Shown in pieces: positions 49,391-60,699 of a DNA stretch of 64,000 nucleotides. Numbering within the stretch: position 1 is the first letter of the stretch; every line of letters begins with the position of its first letter. Where the stretch lies: positions 186,001 through 250,000 of the forward strand of contig ML986629.1 of NCBI GenBank assembly GCA_010094045.1, read 5' to 3'. The DNA is from Lojkania enalia. Lineage: Eukaryota > Ascomycota > Dothideomycetes > Pleosporales. The notes beneath the pieces were generated by a model that was not told where the DNA came from, made no database searches, and worked only from the letters and a program-made list of their open reading frames with translations. Both the position numbers and the translations under genes were made by a program.

Positions 49391-52300
49391 TCAAATCTCC
49401 GTTTCCATTTCCTGATCCTCATCCCCACCTACTATGGCCTCCACATTTTTCATAAGAAGACCATTTGTCGTTAAGAATCCGACATCAGCTCTAATATCCC
49501 CAATTGAGGCTACGGGTTTACCATCCTCAAACTTCGTCTTTGATTCACTGTCTACAGCCGCGGCCATTGCGTGGCTATCGCCCTGGAAGTCTTTTCTCAA
49601 TTTCTCTACGCAATCTTCACACAGACGGAGCCCGCAGCCCGGAATTAGAGCTCCATCTTCGCTATCCCTGGTGGTGCTAAGCGATGGCTGCGGCGTGCAA
49701 CAGCCGAAGGAAGCGACTTTAACACACATTGAGCAGAATTTCTGGATCCCATGCCGCATCTCGGCTGATCTGGGCTTAGCTACCCGTAGAGCATCCGCAA
49801 TAGAATCCAAATCTTCTTCTTGACCTCTAGATGCATAGCGCGTAAGCTCGTGATTGGGGCATAGAATAACCTGAAGTCGAGACATCGTGCAGTCGGCACA
49901 CATTGATGTCCCCTCCTCGTTCTCCTCCCTATGCCCGCCTGCCACTTCAGAATAACCCAGACCATTGTGCCATCGGATCACGTGGACTTTTTTCTCACCG
50001 TATCCCCACATACCAAAGATTACATCCTGGCAGAAATTGCAGTCTGAAGCGCCATTTCGCGGAGTAGTGGTGTGGAAAATGATGGGGTAACTGAAGGAAG
50101 TCATAATTTTTGTGAGTACTCCGCGCCGACCTTCTGCATCCGTCATCTCTACCTCCGGAGTCGCTTCACGCAACCTCTCTTCTTCGTCATTGTCCTTATC
50201 TGCTTCCAAGAATGCCACATCGGCATCGCTATAGAAAGTCTCGTAGGCTTTCCTTGCCACTTCGCCGCCTTCCTGCAAGTAGAAGGGATTGAATCTTTTC
50301 GACGCTTCAATCCTTCCCTGCTGAGCTCGAGCTTTTGACTTTGGCTTGTGAGTTTGCCGGCTCATTTCCGCCATCTTCCCCTGGTCAACCTTATCCAAGT
50401 CGTAAAAGGTGCAAGCCAGTTTCCCTCTTTTGCACTGCTTGCAGGGTGGCCTATCGACCTTCCACTTCAAGGAGCACATCTTTTTCTGAATTCGACAGTG
50501 AGTACAATGTGTCCAGAGCCTGTTAGGCCCGTACATGATCGTATCTAGGTCAATTCGATCGTGCTTGTACCCTTTAGGTGGGCCAGCTTCACAATGTGGG
50601 AACTCTGCGTCGAAACATTGGCGACACATCGCATGCGGTTCTTCGTCCGATTGGAACGAACATTCTTCGCCTATTTCTCGACAGCGCTTACACTGTCCCT
50701 TCTTCCTTGGTTCGATAATTAGTCTACAGTCAATGTCGTTATCGAAGCAGTGTCGGCAAGGCCATGTACCTCCCTCGGCAACAGAACATTTCACATCGCG
50801 GATCCGACATTCATAGCAGCCCCGGGCAGCAGGATGACCAGCCAGATCTTCAACAGCCCTGTTATCATCGGGTTGCGTAGAAGATAAGGGATCCGGGATA
50901 GGTTCTTGAGGTTCCACACCAGGCGTGTTCTGACGATATAATGCTTTCCGTTTTTCCCTTTCACCCTCTTCCTTCTGTAGCTCTCGCTCCTGCTCAGAGT
51001 CCAGTTCCGACCAGTCCTCGGGCCAATTTTCCTCCCCATCCGTAGCGTTGATCACATTACCGATCCTTTCGAAGGACAGTCGTACAATAAGTTTCCGGAC
51101 CCGCTTCTTCGGTGTCTTTCCTTTCCCTTTCATCTTGGGCATCACCTTCTTCTTTTTCCTAGCGTCCCGAGGGTCATAGTCACCACTTTTATCAACATCT
51201 AGGTATGTTGTGGCTACCTGACGATCGATGTTCCTGCGAAGTCCGTAGGGAATCTGCGTAGGTGAGCTATGTTCCCAAAAACAATTACTATTCCCAGGAC
51301 GAGGATGCCCCACCTCTCCGTCGCCCCGTTGCTGAAATAAACTAGCATCAGCACCTGTGAGACTCTCTAGAGCAGGCGGTAAAGGGGATTCCCGAACTAG
51401 GCCGGATTCAAAACCCGAGTGTCCTAGGCCGAGACTCGAGGAACGCTGCCCTTGGGGATGACCTTCATGTTGACTGTTTGTTGGAGTCGAATCGAGTGAG
51501 AGAATCTTGTTGCGAAGGACCCTGGGGATCCCATCCTCGTCTTCGTCTCGATCCTCTTCCTCTGTGCCATCGTCGCTCTGGTTAACTGGGCCACCGAACA
51601 ATGTGTTCCTTATTCTTTCTGACATGCGAAGCCCTTCAATCTCTGCTCTATCTTCACGCTGTGGCGACTTGATCGATATTGTTAGGTCAGACCTCGAAAG
51701 ACACGTTTTCTCCTTTGCGTCAGGGAAGGACCGATCAAAGGTTTCGACACCCTCTTCATCGTCCGAGAAGCCAGTTCGAAAAATTCCCTCAGCTGAAGCT
51801 TGCGCGCCATTTGCCTGAGCTCTGGTGGCAAAATCTTCAGTTTCATGAAGGAGCGAATCTAGACCAGCATTCCGCCTGTCCTCTTTCTCCTGGGTGTGAT
51901 CTAGATCCAAGCGAAGGCCAGTAGTAGTTTTGAAAGAGTCAAATGTCTTGGACGGAAAACCTGAAAATGGATCTTTAAAGAGAGAATCTGTGATGATAGT
52001 AGGCTGTTCGGTATTGCCATTATTCATTTCCCATTCATTGTGCGCTCGGTCACTGTGCGTGTCGGTCATATTTGCGGTAGCTGCATTCTCGGATGGATCC
52101 CCGAATAATGGCTCGTGGCTAACTGTCTCATGCCCTTGATAATCTCCAAACCGCAGTTTGAAGCATGTGGCATCTTCCATCGAGTCCCTGTTCTTTGGTG
52201 TTACGGTGTGGACGGCGCGTTCGAGGATATCATCGGCATTAGACAGAGAATCATTTTTCAGTTGGTCATTCGATTGTGTTTGCGTTTGATCAACGGCTTC

Positions 52301-52399
52301 CATATTCACGTCTTCGGGGATGTCGTCTTGATCAGACTCATCAGAGTCGTCGTATCCATCCATCCCTGGGAGCGGCAACTTGGAGATCCTTACCGCCAT
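49391..52399 (-). CDS. protein with three tandem Zn2Cys6-type clusters, 1,002 aa
   Basis: A single uninterrupted exon. Residues 1-410 are acidic and Ser/Asp-rich. A strongly basic stretch (RKKKKVMPKMKGKGKTPKKR, about 414-433) could be a nuclear signal or DNA-contact arm. Three consecutive six-Cys units follow: 528/531/538/548/551/558, 570/573/580/592/595/603 and 632/635/642/653/656/663. Each fits CX2CX6CX9-11CX2CX6-7C, the fungal binuclear zinc cluster spacing. The C-terminal 250 residues contain further Cys pairs (CNFC, CADC, CSMC, CEDC) and a WGYGEKKVHVIRWHNGLGY stretch, suggesting another zinc-binding domain. No fungal-specific transcription-factor (middle homology) domain is obvious. A nuclear DNA-binding or chromatin role is likely but inferred; I cannot name the family. 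Confidence 0.85.
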   Translation of the reverse strand: MAVRISKLPLPGMDGYDDSDESDQDDIPEDVNMEAVDQTQTQSNDQLKNDSLSNADDILERAVHTVTPKNRDSMEDATCFKLRFGDYQGHETVSHEPLFGDPSENAATANMTDTHSDRAHNEWEMNNGNTEQPTIITDSLFKDPFSGFPSKTFDSFKTTTGLRLDLDHTQEKEDRRNAGLDSLLHETEDFATRAQANGAQASAEGIFRTGFSDDEEGVETFDRSFPDAKEKTCLSRSDLTISIKSPQREDRAEIEGLRMSERIRNTLFGGPVNQSDDGTEEEDRDEDEDGIPRVLRNKILSLDSTPTNSQHEGHPQGQRSSSLGLGHSGFESGLVRESPLPPALESLTGADASLFQQRGDGEVGHPRPGNSNCFWEHSSPTQIPYGLRRNIDRQVATTYLDVDKSGDYDPRDARKKKKVMPKMKGKGKTPKKRVRKLIVRLSFERIGNVINATDGEENWPEDWSELDSEQERELQKEEGEREKRKALYRQNTPGVEPQEPIPDPLSSTQPDDNRAVEDLAGHPAARGCYECRIRDVKCSVAEGGTWPCRHCFDNDIDCRLIIEPRKKGQCKRCREIGEECSFQSDEEPHAMCRQCFDAEFPHCEAGPPKGYKHDRIDLDTIMYGPNRLWTHCTHCRIQKKMCSLKWKVDRPPCKQCKRGKLACTFYDLDKVDQGKMAEMSRQTHKPKSKARAQQGRIEASKRFNPFYLQEGGEVARKAYETFYSDADVAFLEADKDNDEEERLREATPEVEMTDAEGRRGVLTKIMTSFSYPIIFHTTTPRNGASDCNFCQDVIFGMWGYGEKKVHVIRWHNGLGYSEVAGGHREENEEGTSMCADCTMSRLQVILCPNHELTRYASRGQEEDLDSIADALRVAKPRSAEMRHGIQKFCSMCVKVASFGCCTPQPSLSTTRDSEDGALIPGCGLRLCEDCVEKLRKDFQGDSHAMAAAVDSESKTKFEDGKPVASIGDIRADVGFLTTNGLLMKNVEAIVGGDEDQEMETEI

Positions 52400-53908
52400 G
52401 TTAATCGAAAGAGATAGGATAACGCTTCATCTAGCAACGAGTGAGTTTAGCTTGCGAATTAGAGGTCCCGCTCCAGGTTCCTGAGGGAGTTCCTAGGAAC
52501 AATGATAGGATGTGGTTCAAGCGAACCGATGCTTTGGTCCAAGTTAGTGGAATACGGAAATAAGGCACTGCGGCTACAACAAGATGTTCCGGTTCCTAAG
52601 TGACAAAAGTTTCGAAGACATGTCAATATACTAAGGCTGAGAGTCTATTGGCGGTAGACGAAGGTACTGCACGTGTTTTTAAAGAAAATTATGAGAAGAA
52701 ACAAATGAGCTGTGTCATGAGGCTGTCTAGGGCATAAGGGGGATGTTATAATACTAACCTGATAACGTTTGGAAAGCGGAGAAGAGTTGGAGTCGAGTTG
52801 GAATGTGGAGAGAGAGTATGGCCGCCCGCAAGTCTAAATATGTTGGAGAGTGAGAAGTGGGAGACCACTGGTTCATTTGACTCTCAGTGAGGAATATGAG
52901 CGTCGGCGAATGTGTAACGCAGCAAGTGAAAGAACCTCCTGAGGTATTCATCAGATTCTCGTGATTTGTAGGTGTGAGCTGTAAGACGCCGACTAGAATA
53001 GAGAATTTAGATATTAATAGAGTGATGGATGAAGCTAGTGAGAGGGAGCCAGTCACTCTCTATCATCCGTTCCGATGCGGTGGCGGTGAAGCGGTGAGGC
53101 CACAAACGGCTTGATGCGGCACCAATGACAAATAGTATTCGGATCGAAAGAAGTCTAAAGTGAAATGATGGTGATTAAAAAGATTCATTTAAGCAAGAGG
53201 TATTATTGGAAGGAATATTGGTATCGGAATTTAGCGATCAATACTGAGGTCTGCAAATGGGCTTGAGAACCGTAGTACGGGCGTAACGAAGTGAAAATTC
53301 TAAGACGTAGGAATAATCTCAAGATTTTCAGTCTAGGACAAGTGAGAAGAACACTAATATGTACTCGTACGTCTAGAGGTTTTGAAGTGTCAATGAAGAT
53401 CCATTACGCATCTTGACACGACAGCCCAAGTGTCCGGGTAGCATGTTGACATAATTCCTCCTTATCTCTGTCTAAAACATATCCAACACAGTATCCATCT
53501 AGACTTGTGATACATATCCTCTTCCTTCCTTTTTTCTCATCTGCGGGCATCTCCCTAAGCGTTGTCTCTAAATGCCGAATGTGTGATCTGAGACCATACC
53601 CAGGACTGCATTTGCTGCTGAAGAGAGAGCTCCATAACCTTACTGAACGTGGTGTATTTTCTTTTTCTAAGTCACTTGTAATTTTGCCGTGATTCATATA
53701 ATAGATAATTTTATTCGTAAACTGAACAGTTGTCGTAGAAATAATATTCCAGAACTAGTGGGTCGTGAAGGATATCAGAGCTTAGTCATCAATGCCACAT
53801 GGGCCGCATTTGCCGAATCATTAATTAACCGGCTCAGAACGCAGAGCCCACCTTCATCACTGCTCAATTTACCCCAATGATACACGACGAAGCTTTCCAG
53901 GCCCCACT
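52400..53908. other. intergenic region with mostly non-coding sequence
   Basis: About 1.5 kb containing the promoter of the zinc-cluster gene (first few hundred bases), a possible small ORF at 53404-53697, and the promoter of the phosphatase. An ORF at 52754-53056 (minus) is Ser/Thr/Leu-biased and not protein-like. Confidence 0.45.
53404..53697 (-). CDS. possible small protein, 97 aa, unrecognised
   Basis: An intact ATG-to-stop frame with balanced, charged composition (SDLEKENTPRSVR, EMPADEKKGRKR, LDRDKEELCQHA). It has four cysteines, no signal peptide and no membrane segment. It starts 211 bp upstream of the phosphatase gene on the opposite strand, so the two would be divergent. No family is recognised, and a shorter ORF overlaps on the other strand. 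Composition is the only support. Confidence 0.3.
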   Translation of the reverse strand: MNHGKITSDLEKENTPRSVRLWSSLFSSKCSPGYGLRSHIRHLETTLREMPADEKKGRKRICITSLDGYCVGYVLDRDKEELCQHATRTLGLSCQDA

Positions 53909-55023
53909 ATGGGCACTTCAGCTCACAAAGTGAAGTTGTTTCTCATTCGTCATGGTGAGACGGTAGATAATGTTGCCCAAGTCTAGTACGAAGCTCTTCC
54001 CGATTCTTCTCGTTGCCACTGCTAATATGGAGCAGCGCAGGGAGACGAGACTCGGAGCTCACCAACCATGGTTACCAGCAAGCTACACGACTAGGTTTGC
54101 ATTTTAAATCCCTCGGACTGCGCTTCACACATCTGTTTTCTTCCCACCTCCAGCGAGCAGCAAAGACTGCTGCCTTGATACAAGTGGCGCAGAGCGCGCC
54201 ATCGGTCGGATCTGATGCTATTCATGCAGTACCAAATGTCGTGCAACTGCCGGTACTCATGGAGCAAGACTTCGGCTTCTACGAAGGCAAAAAGTGGTAT
54301 GATAAGCCGGCTAATACCGGGTTGAGTGGTAGGGAGCATCACCGACAATCACACACGGATACGCCTGGGTTTGTTGACATCGAACCGGTCGAGTCGCTTG
54401 CGCGACGTGCAGATAATTTCATTGATCTGCATCTTCTGCCGCTATTTCACGGCGCGCCATCTGCTACAGGTCACGTCGTAGCCATCGTGTCTCATGGTAT
54501 CATGCTGTCGATCCTCTGGAAGCGTCTTCTCCTTCGACTTCCTCCAAAGAGCGTAGCATTCTCGCCCGAGCTCTCGGAGAGAGTCCGCTGTCGTTCCCTA
54601 GAGCATCTCGGCGGGTGGTCCAACACTGGCTATCTCGAGTTGCACCTGCAAAAGACAATGGTAGAAGATCTAGTATCTGTAGTCATTCCAGCTACGCCTT
54701 CGGACCTAGATTCGCGCCTGACAGGAGATGCACCTACAAATACGCAAGCGGAAATGAGCCGTTTGGAAGACGCTCGGGCCAAATTCGCGAGTACTATGGT
54801 TGGCACTTCATCTACTGATGATACAAGGTCGCAGCTTGCGACGTCTGTTGTGAAACAATTGCCAGTCAGGCTAGCGCATGGATGGACTACTGTCATTCAG
54901 ACTATGAATGGGAGAGATCATCTAAAGGGGTTAAAGCGCACAGGCGGTGGTGTTGGAAGCGCTAGGCATGATACCTCACAACAGAACGTCGAGAGCTTTT
55001 TCAAGAGACGTAAGCTGGGGTGA
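53909..55023 (+). CDS. histidine phosphatase (phosphoglycerate mutase-like) with C-terminal PIP-box
   Basis: Branch-1 histidine phosphatase related to phosphoglycerate mutase/TIGAR-type enzymes. Exon 1 is 53909-53985 and exon 2 is 54036-55023; the 50-bp intron starts GTACGA and ends GCAG, and the join gives the family sequence AQVYAGRRDSELTNHG. Total 354 aa. The phospho-acceptor is His15 in RHGE (14-17), a catalytic acid candidate is Glu102, and the second active-site His is His179 in VSHG. Beyond the phosphatase fold (to about 210) there is a variable region and then an extreme C-terminus QQNVESFF followed by KRRKLG (residues 341-354). That is a textbook PCNA-interacting motif plus basic tail, closely resembling the one ending yeast Pol32. 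The substrate is unknown, and a link to replication or repair is inference. Confidence 0.92.
54979..55020 (+). other. PIP-box motif coding segment at the phosphatase C-terminus
   Basis: Encodes QQNVESFF then KRRKLG and the stop, matching QXXhXX(F/Y)(F/Y) with Val as the aliphatic residue, two Phe, and a basic flank. The position at the very end of the protein is typical of known PIP-boxes. Confidence 0.7.
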
Positions 55024-57513
55024 AGCTAGCGAGTTTGTTTCATCGTTGTACACCTCTGGGCCAAGATAGTCGTTTTAACAGTGAGTTGGGATCTTTCTTA
55101 ATGTAGCTGCTCTTTCTAGTGATGATAAAGCGATTATTCCCAGACCTGTTCTGAATCTACATGTGGACTCTTAATTGTTCCAACTGCTGTCTGATTTTGT
55201 ATTCTCTCCATTGTCTCGCATGCCACTTATAACGAACACGCGCTGATTGTGTACTCTAGACCTGCCGCTGAATTGGCCTTTTTGCTGGTTGCGCAACACG
55301 TGAAGACCTACCTCACTAGCGATAAGAGCTGTAGTGATTTGTCTTTCATCTCGTATGTACCTGCTCTTGTGATATGGATAACTATCGACAGTTATCTTGC
55401 TTATCAACGCTCAGTGGCAGAGGAAGCACAGGCAACCTGATAACATTAGAATTTAGGTCAGAGCAGTGAGAGTAAAATCTGGTATTGATGACTAGGTGCA
55501 GACGATATATCAGCAGCATTATGAACAAATAATGTTTCTGCCACAAGGCGATCTGCGGGCCTATATCGTACGACAAGTCCTCGGGAGAAGTGCACTCTCC
55601 AATTTATGAAATACTACTTGTAGAGTGATCCGGTGCATCTTCGCTCGTAGATATATCGATATCACAGACATAGCTACTGCAACGTGTCAATCTAACAATA
55701 ACTCATGCTGGAGTATCCACAAAGGCGTCTTTGAGATCATGCTGCGACAGGTTGTACATTCTGTGATACCTGAAGCGGCCGCACAGCGAGGCTGGTGCTT
55801 CGTGGTCCGCCCGATAGAAAATGATACATACGATGTTCTGACAATGGCGTTCGCGGAATTAGCAAAATGTATCACATAAGCGCCATTCTCCGTGCCTCCT
55901 GAAGGTCTACAAGGCGATAGTTGCAAATACATCGTTTCGATAGTTCCGTTGCAAGGTCCTTAGGCTTGTGTGCGCAAATAGTTTACTAGCGCAGATGAGC
56001 CTTGCAGATGCTGTTGATTTGCTTATCTTAACAACTCCTGAGCATCACCATCAAGCTATCTAAAGAGTTCGGATGGCGTCAGCGACCTAGCGGAATGCAA
56101 AAAGAACGAGCGTAATCATTTCTTCCTTTAGCATATAGAAAAGCGCATTGCTTGTAAGAGGACAGTGGGCTTACAAGAGTGAGCCAATATATTCCCATGA
56201 ATTCGGTGGGTTTCTAAGGAGACTAAGATCTCATCGTATGCTCAGACCTTTGTAATGTGGGCTCTGACATGAACAGCTGTCCTCACACATGTTTCTCGCG
56301 CGGATGGCCTACGGGGGGGGTTCATGCGAGATTGTGGCGTAGCGATGGTAAGTAATGGGATTGGTGGGCGAGGATGTTGGTGGGCTATGAATGGCTACGT
56401 AGAGTGGAGCGTGAATCAGCTGAGCCTCAGCGCCACGATCGATGCGACGGGCCGGCCCTAGGAAGAACCGTTTTCGTCTTCGTTAGCATGCGATAGGTGT
56501 GTCGGCTTTCGAGAGGTAGTATTATTTTTGTATGGGGCATAGGCGTCCAAGCAGATTCTCGTCTCCGCCTCCTCTCATAGCTGGATAGCGGTCGTTGCAA
56601 CCACTTGAGAGGAAAGGGACTGGTGCCTGACGCCTTCAGGCTAGGCTTCTCCGTCGGGGTTTCGGGCTCGCAATGCGATGTTTAATGGTGTGGAAAGAGA
56701 AACATACGAGCAATCGGCATTGGTAAGGATGACAGCTGCAGATCTATGAGGAGGGCCAGAATATTCGTTAGCGGAGAAGGCTAAGCATGACATCCCTTTA
56801 TAAGCCTTGAGCAATGTTATCTAGAGCGAGGCTGACGCGCATGGGGCCATCTGACCCCTGGTATGCCCTCAAAAGGAAACCGAAGCGGGTGGAGGATGGC
56901 GCCTAGTATACGAACTGCCGTAATCAAGAGGGCATCACAAACTTCGTTTCTAGCTCGTGAACTACCAACTTCTCGTTTTTTCTCGGGGAAGAAGCCACAA
57001 CGTGTTTCACAACAGCAGAAGAGCTGAGAGGCCTGGCCAAAGGTGTGGCTTCTGTTTCTCGTCTATATTGCTCAGATGTTGACATGAACGAACACGAAAT
57101 CCGATGATGAGATGACAAGTAAGCCAATCATGCAGGCCTTTAATCCGAAACACCAAATGATCGCCTGAACGCACCGCATCAGGGCATATACTAGGATGGC
57201 GCGACCGGGGTGCAGGCGTGCAGGTCCTCAGCCTTAAAGGCTTGGACTGTTTCCTCGCGGGCGCAGGGTGCAACCTTGCCGTAGTGCAAGCGCTGGGATT
57301 TTCTTAGGAATTCTGTCCCCGTTAGTGGCATATACATGTAGTCTAGCATCCTCATCTCGTGCGTATGCTTGGTGCCACAACTTTCTTCATCCTCGCCATC
57401 GACGCTTTGTTGTCCTTTCGATTTCGTCATGTCTGGCATCTCTAGATAGCACAGCGCAGCGCCGTTCTCAGGATTGAATACATGTCTACTGTGCTACACC
57501 ACACTCATTCAGA
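55024..57513. other. 2.5-kb gene-free stretch and MFS promoter
   Basis: Only short ORFs without recognisable pattern (55249-55440, 55625-55879, 57007-57273 minus). A G8 run lies near 56314-56321. The final part before 57514 should hold the transporter promoter and leader. Confidence 0.45.
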
Positions 57514-57517
57514 ATGA
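57482..57517 (+). promoter_or_regulatory. upstream ORF of 11 codons overlapping the MFS start codon (ATGA)
   Basis: ATG at 57482 opens a short frame whose TGA (57515-57517) shares bases with the main ATG (57514-57516). The uORF start has T at -3 (weak context), while the main start has A at -3. If transcribed, this layout allows leaky scanning or reinitiation control. Confidence 0.45.
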
Positions 57518-59624
57518 GTCGCTCGGTCAGATCGAATTCGGCGTCGTCGACGAACTCATTAGCGGAACCAGGCGCGGCCCAGTTCTTGCATAATTTGAGC
57601 CAACAGCAGCTGAACCATCTTACGTACGCTATTCCGGCCGATGATGCGCCTGAACGGTTCTCCGCTTTCTTGGATACACCGAGGCAGCCGCCGGTGCCAA
57701 AGAGATTCACTTTCGATGCGTTGAATGCGGCTACTCGAAGGGAGAGGGAAGAGAAGGCGGAAGCATTCAGGTTGGAGGAGCTCAAGAAGAGAGGGACGGA
57801 TGAGATGACGATGGGTAGTACACCTGATATAGATGCTATGTTGGATAAAGTAGAAAAGGTTAAGGAGGTTGTACACTTCGATTGGAGATTCTATCTCACC
57901 GGCCTGGGACTGCTGGTAGTCAATCTTATCGCTGCCTGGGATGCTACGGCTGTTTCAGTCGCGCTGCCGGTATGTATTCTTCTGGGTTGAACAGCAACCA
58001 AAGTACTGAATTTGGAGCAGACAATTGCAATGGCTCTCAAAGGCTCAGCTTTGCAATCATTCTGGATTGGGACAGCATTTCTTGTCGCTGCTACTATCGT
58101 TATCCCACTGTACTCTACTTGTGCAGACATTCTCGGTCGTAAAGTGCCATTTCTAGCTAGTCTCGGCTTTTTTACAATGGGATCTTTCATCACGGCCATA
58201 GTTGGAAGGTTCTCAGTTTTGCTCCTTGGGCGGAGCATTCAAGGTATCGGCGCTGGTGGGATTTACGTATTGTCAAAGATCATCGTTGAAGATCTTGTTA
58301 GCGACACTGATAGGAGGAACTGGCGCATGATTATCGGAACAACGTGAGCTAGTCCTCTTCCTTTGTATTACTATATTAAAATTGAGCAGCTGGATAGTCG
58401 GAATTATCACAGGTCCTATAATCGGTGGTTCTCTGGCCGAAAATGGTAACTGGAGATGGATTTTCTGGATCAATCTGCCGTTTTGCGGTCTCGCATATCT
58501 CATCTTCCCCATTTTTGCGCAAATGAAGCCAGCCTCATCAGGCTTAGTCCTCCATAAACTTGCGAGAGTCGATTGGGTGGGAAATGTTTTGTTTGCTTGT
58601 AGCTTGATAGCGTTCCTGCTTGGTTTGTCCTGGGTAAGTACAAGGACCATTCTACCTTCATTGGGAAAACGTTTGAATGATCGGGAAATTTGTAACGTTT
58701 GATGAGTTCTCAAGAAAAGCTGACGGAAATCGATAGGGTGGGATTACATACATTTGGTCTGACTCGCGGACCGTTTTATCCATTCTGTTCGGCCTAGTCG
58801 GTTTCATCCTTTTTCTTGTCTGGTCATACTTCTCACCCTTCACTCCGATCATCACCCTTAGTCCATTTCTCAACCTCACAAGCATTGCAACGTACTTCAG
58901 CGGACTAGTACAAGGCGCTGTCTCGTTCTCGGCTCTGTACTTCTTACCACTCTTCTTCCAAGTCTTCAAGCCAACAATCACAATCACCGAATCCGCAATA
59001 TGGATCTTCCCTTGGACTTTTACATTCTCTGTCTTTACCCTCTTAACCTACATTGTCATCGGCCGTCTATTCAGTTACAGAATGATGGTCTGGGGCGGTT
59101 GGGCCTTCCTGGCTCTCGGGACGGGACTTACCACACTTTTCACTCGCACCATCGGGACACCGATGTGGATATGCATTGCGCTCTGGTCGGGCGCTGGGCT
59201 CGGCATGTTATATCCTTCCATCCACATCGCTTCGCGCATTCCGTCGCCGCTCCAACTTAAAGATGGCGATGTCAGAGAAGCAATAACGAACTTCACCTTC
59301 TTCCAGACGCTGGGTCAAGCACTCGGCGTTGCTGTCGCTGGAATCACATTCCAGAACGGGCTGTATGATCAGCTCAGAGGGAACGAGCTGTTGCAGCGAC
59401 TGGCGCTACAGTATGCGAGGGATGCCGTGGCGTATAGTACTGTTGTGAGGGGCATGGAAGGTGAGACAGGAAGCTTGAGGACCGTGCTTCAAGATGCGTA
59501 TATTACATCTTTCAAGCATATTTATGTCACCATGGCTGCGCTTGCTGGCGCCGCGTTTGCCGTCTCATTTCTAATGAGGCCTGTGCCGAAGGAGAGGGAT
59601 GAAGTAAAGGGCGGGGAGGCGTGA
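57514..59624 (+). CDS. MFS transporter, DHA2-type (14-TM drug:H+ antiporter-like), four exons
   Basis: Plasma-membrane or vacuolar efflux-type carrier; the substrate is not predictable. Exons are 57514-57969, 58021-58343, 58390-58633 and 58737-59624, giving 636 aa. About 125 cytosolic N-terminal residues precede TM1 (FYLTGLGLLVVNLIAAWDATAVSVALP). The DHA2-like features are an ADILGRKVPFL loop (motif A region), GRSIQGIGAGGIY, the antiporter motif C-like GPIIGGSLAENGNWRWIFWINLPF, and a total length long enough for 14 TMs. Intron 2 could use either of two nearby AGs; 58390 was chosen for the better GCAG. The final residues are charged and hydrophilic. Self-resistance or metabolite export is possible, but no biosynthetic genes are near. 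Confidence 0.93.
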
Positions 59625-60699
59625 TGGGCTAGTTTGTATTACCTATGTTGTATGATCGTACTGGCTTAGCGTACAATTTGCTGCTTTATGGTGTTTGGCC
59701 TTGGAACTGGAGTGCTTGGGTCACGGAAGATCTTGAAAGGTAGGGTTTGTGAGCATTTTCTCGGATGGTATACCCTTTTCTTTCGAGACTATCGTTTACG
59801 AACTTAGCGATTAGCTTATGTAGATATGATAGATGATCGTGTTCATACTCGGAATATTGGATTCAATGTTGTCGTGAGCTTTGTGGGATAACCGGCGCCG
59901 CAGGCGAGTTTCTAAGAACTAGCAAAGCGTGCCGAAAGTGCTGCCTTCCCCGGTTTAGAGAGGACTCTCTACCCTTCATTTGGAAGAAAAAAAAAAAGAA
60001 AAGAAAAGAGATCTCCGGATGTCGTCTCTTACAGGATCGTATGTTCAGTTTAGGGGGGAACGGGGCGAAGGAAGTCGTCAACCCAACTCCGTTGCTCGAA
60101 GATAGTTTTACAACAAATGCACATGCAGAATACCAATAGGCTGAATATTAAGATCTAATGATCCTATTCCCCATTGTATAACGTACGCAATGCTGCAGGT
60201 ACAAGGCTTTGTTGCGATAGGGGGTTGCCTCTCGCTATCTTCATGCTGGGGGCGGGCGATCCCCGCCACACCATAGCACCCCTCGCCATGTCCTCGTCTC
60301 ACAAACGCCATCACATTTCATTTGCACCTAGACTGAATCGGCCATAATTGAGCAAATTTCAAGATATGCGATAGAACAACATATATGTGCTGCTCATGGC
60401 CGGCTCACCCACGTCGCTGCGGTGTAACAAACACGTTATCGTGAGGTGGTTGGGGCGACCAGCCTCATGTGGCGCTTCAACCACCACATTTTCCTAAGTC
60501 AACCACCACGTTTTTAAACTTGAGATAAACGTTTTCGAACATTTCCTGAGCTCCCCCATTCTTCTATTCCTCTATCTTCTTTCCAATTTTTACCTGGCCG
60601 CCGCACTGGCTTCTAAGCTCATCGGCTGGATTGTCGGAGTTCTTAGCCAATCAAAAGCAAACATCGCGGAGTAAATTAGCATTGGCAACATAATTCAAA
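59625..60699. promoter_or_regulatory. intergenic region with CAACCACC motifs before the cell-wall protein gene
   Basis: About 1.1 kb. Two direct copies of CAACCACC (60478-60485, 60500-60507) and one inverted copy (60445-60452) cluster 190-260 bp before the next ATG. A purine tract of A and G lies at about 59985-60010. No gene is seen. Confidence 0.4.
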
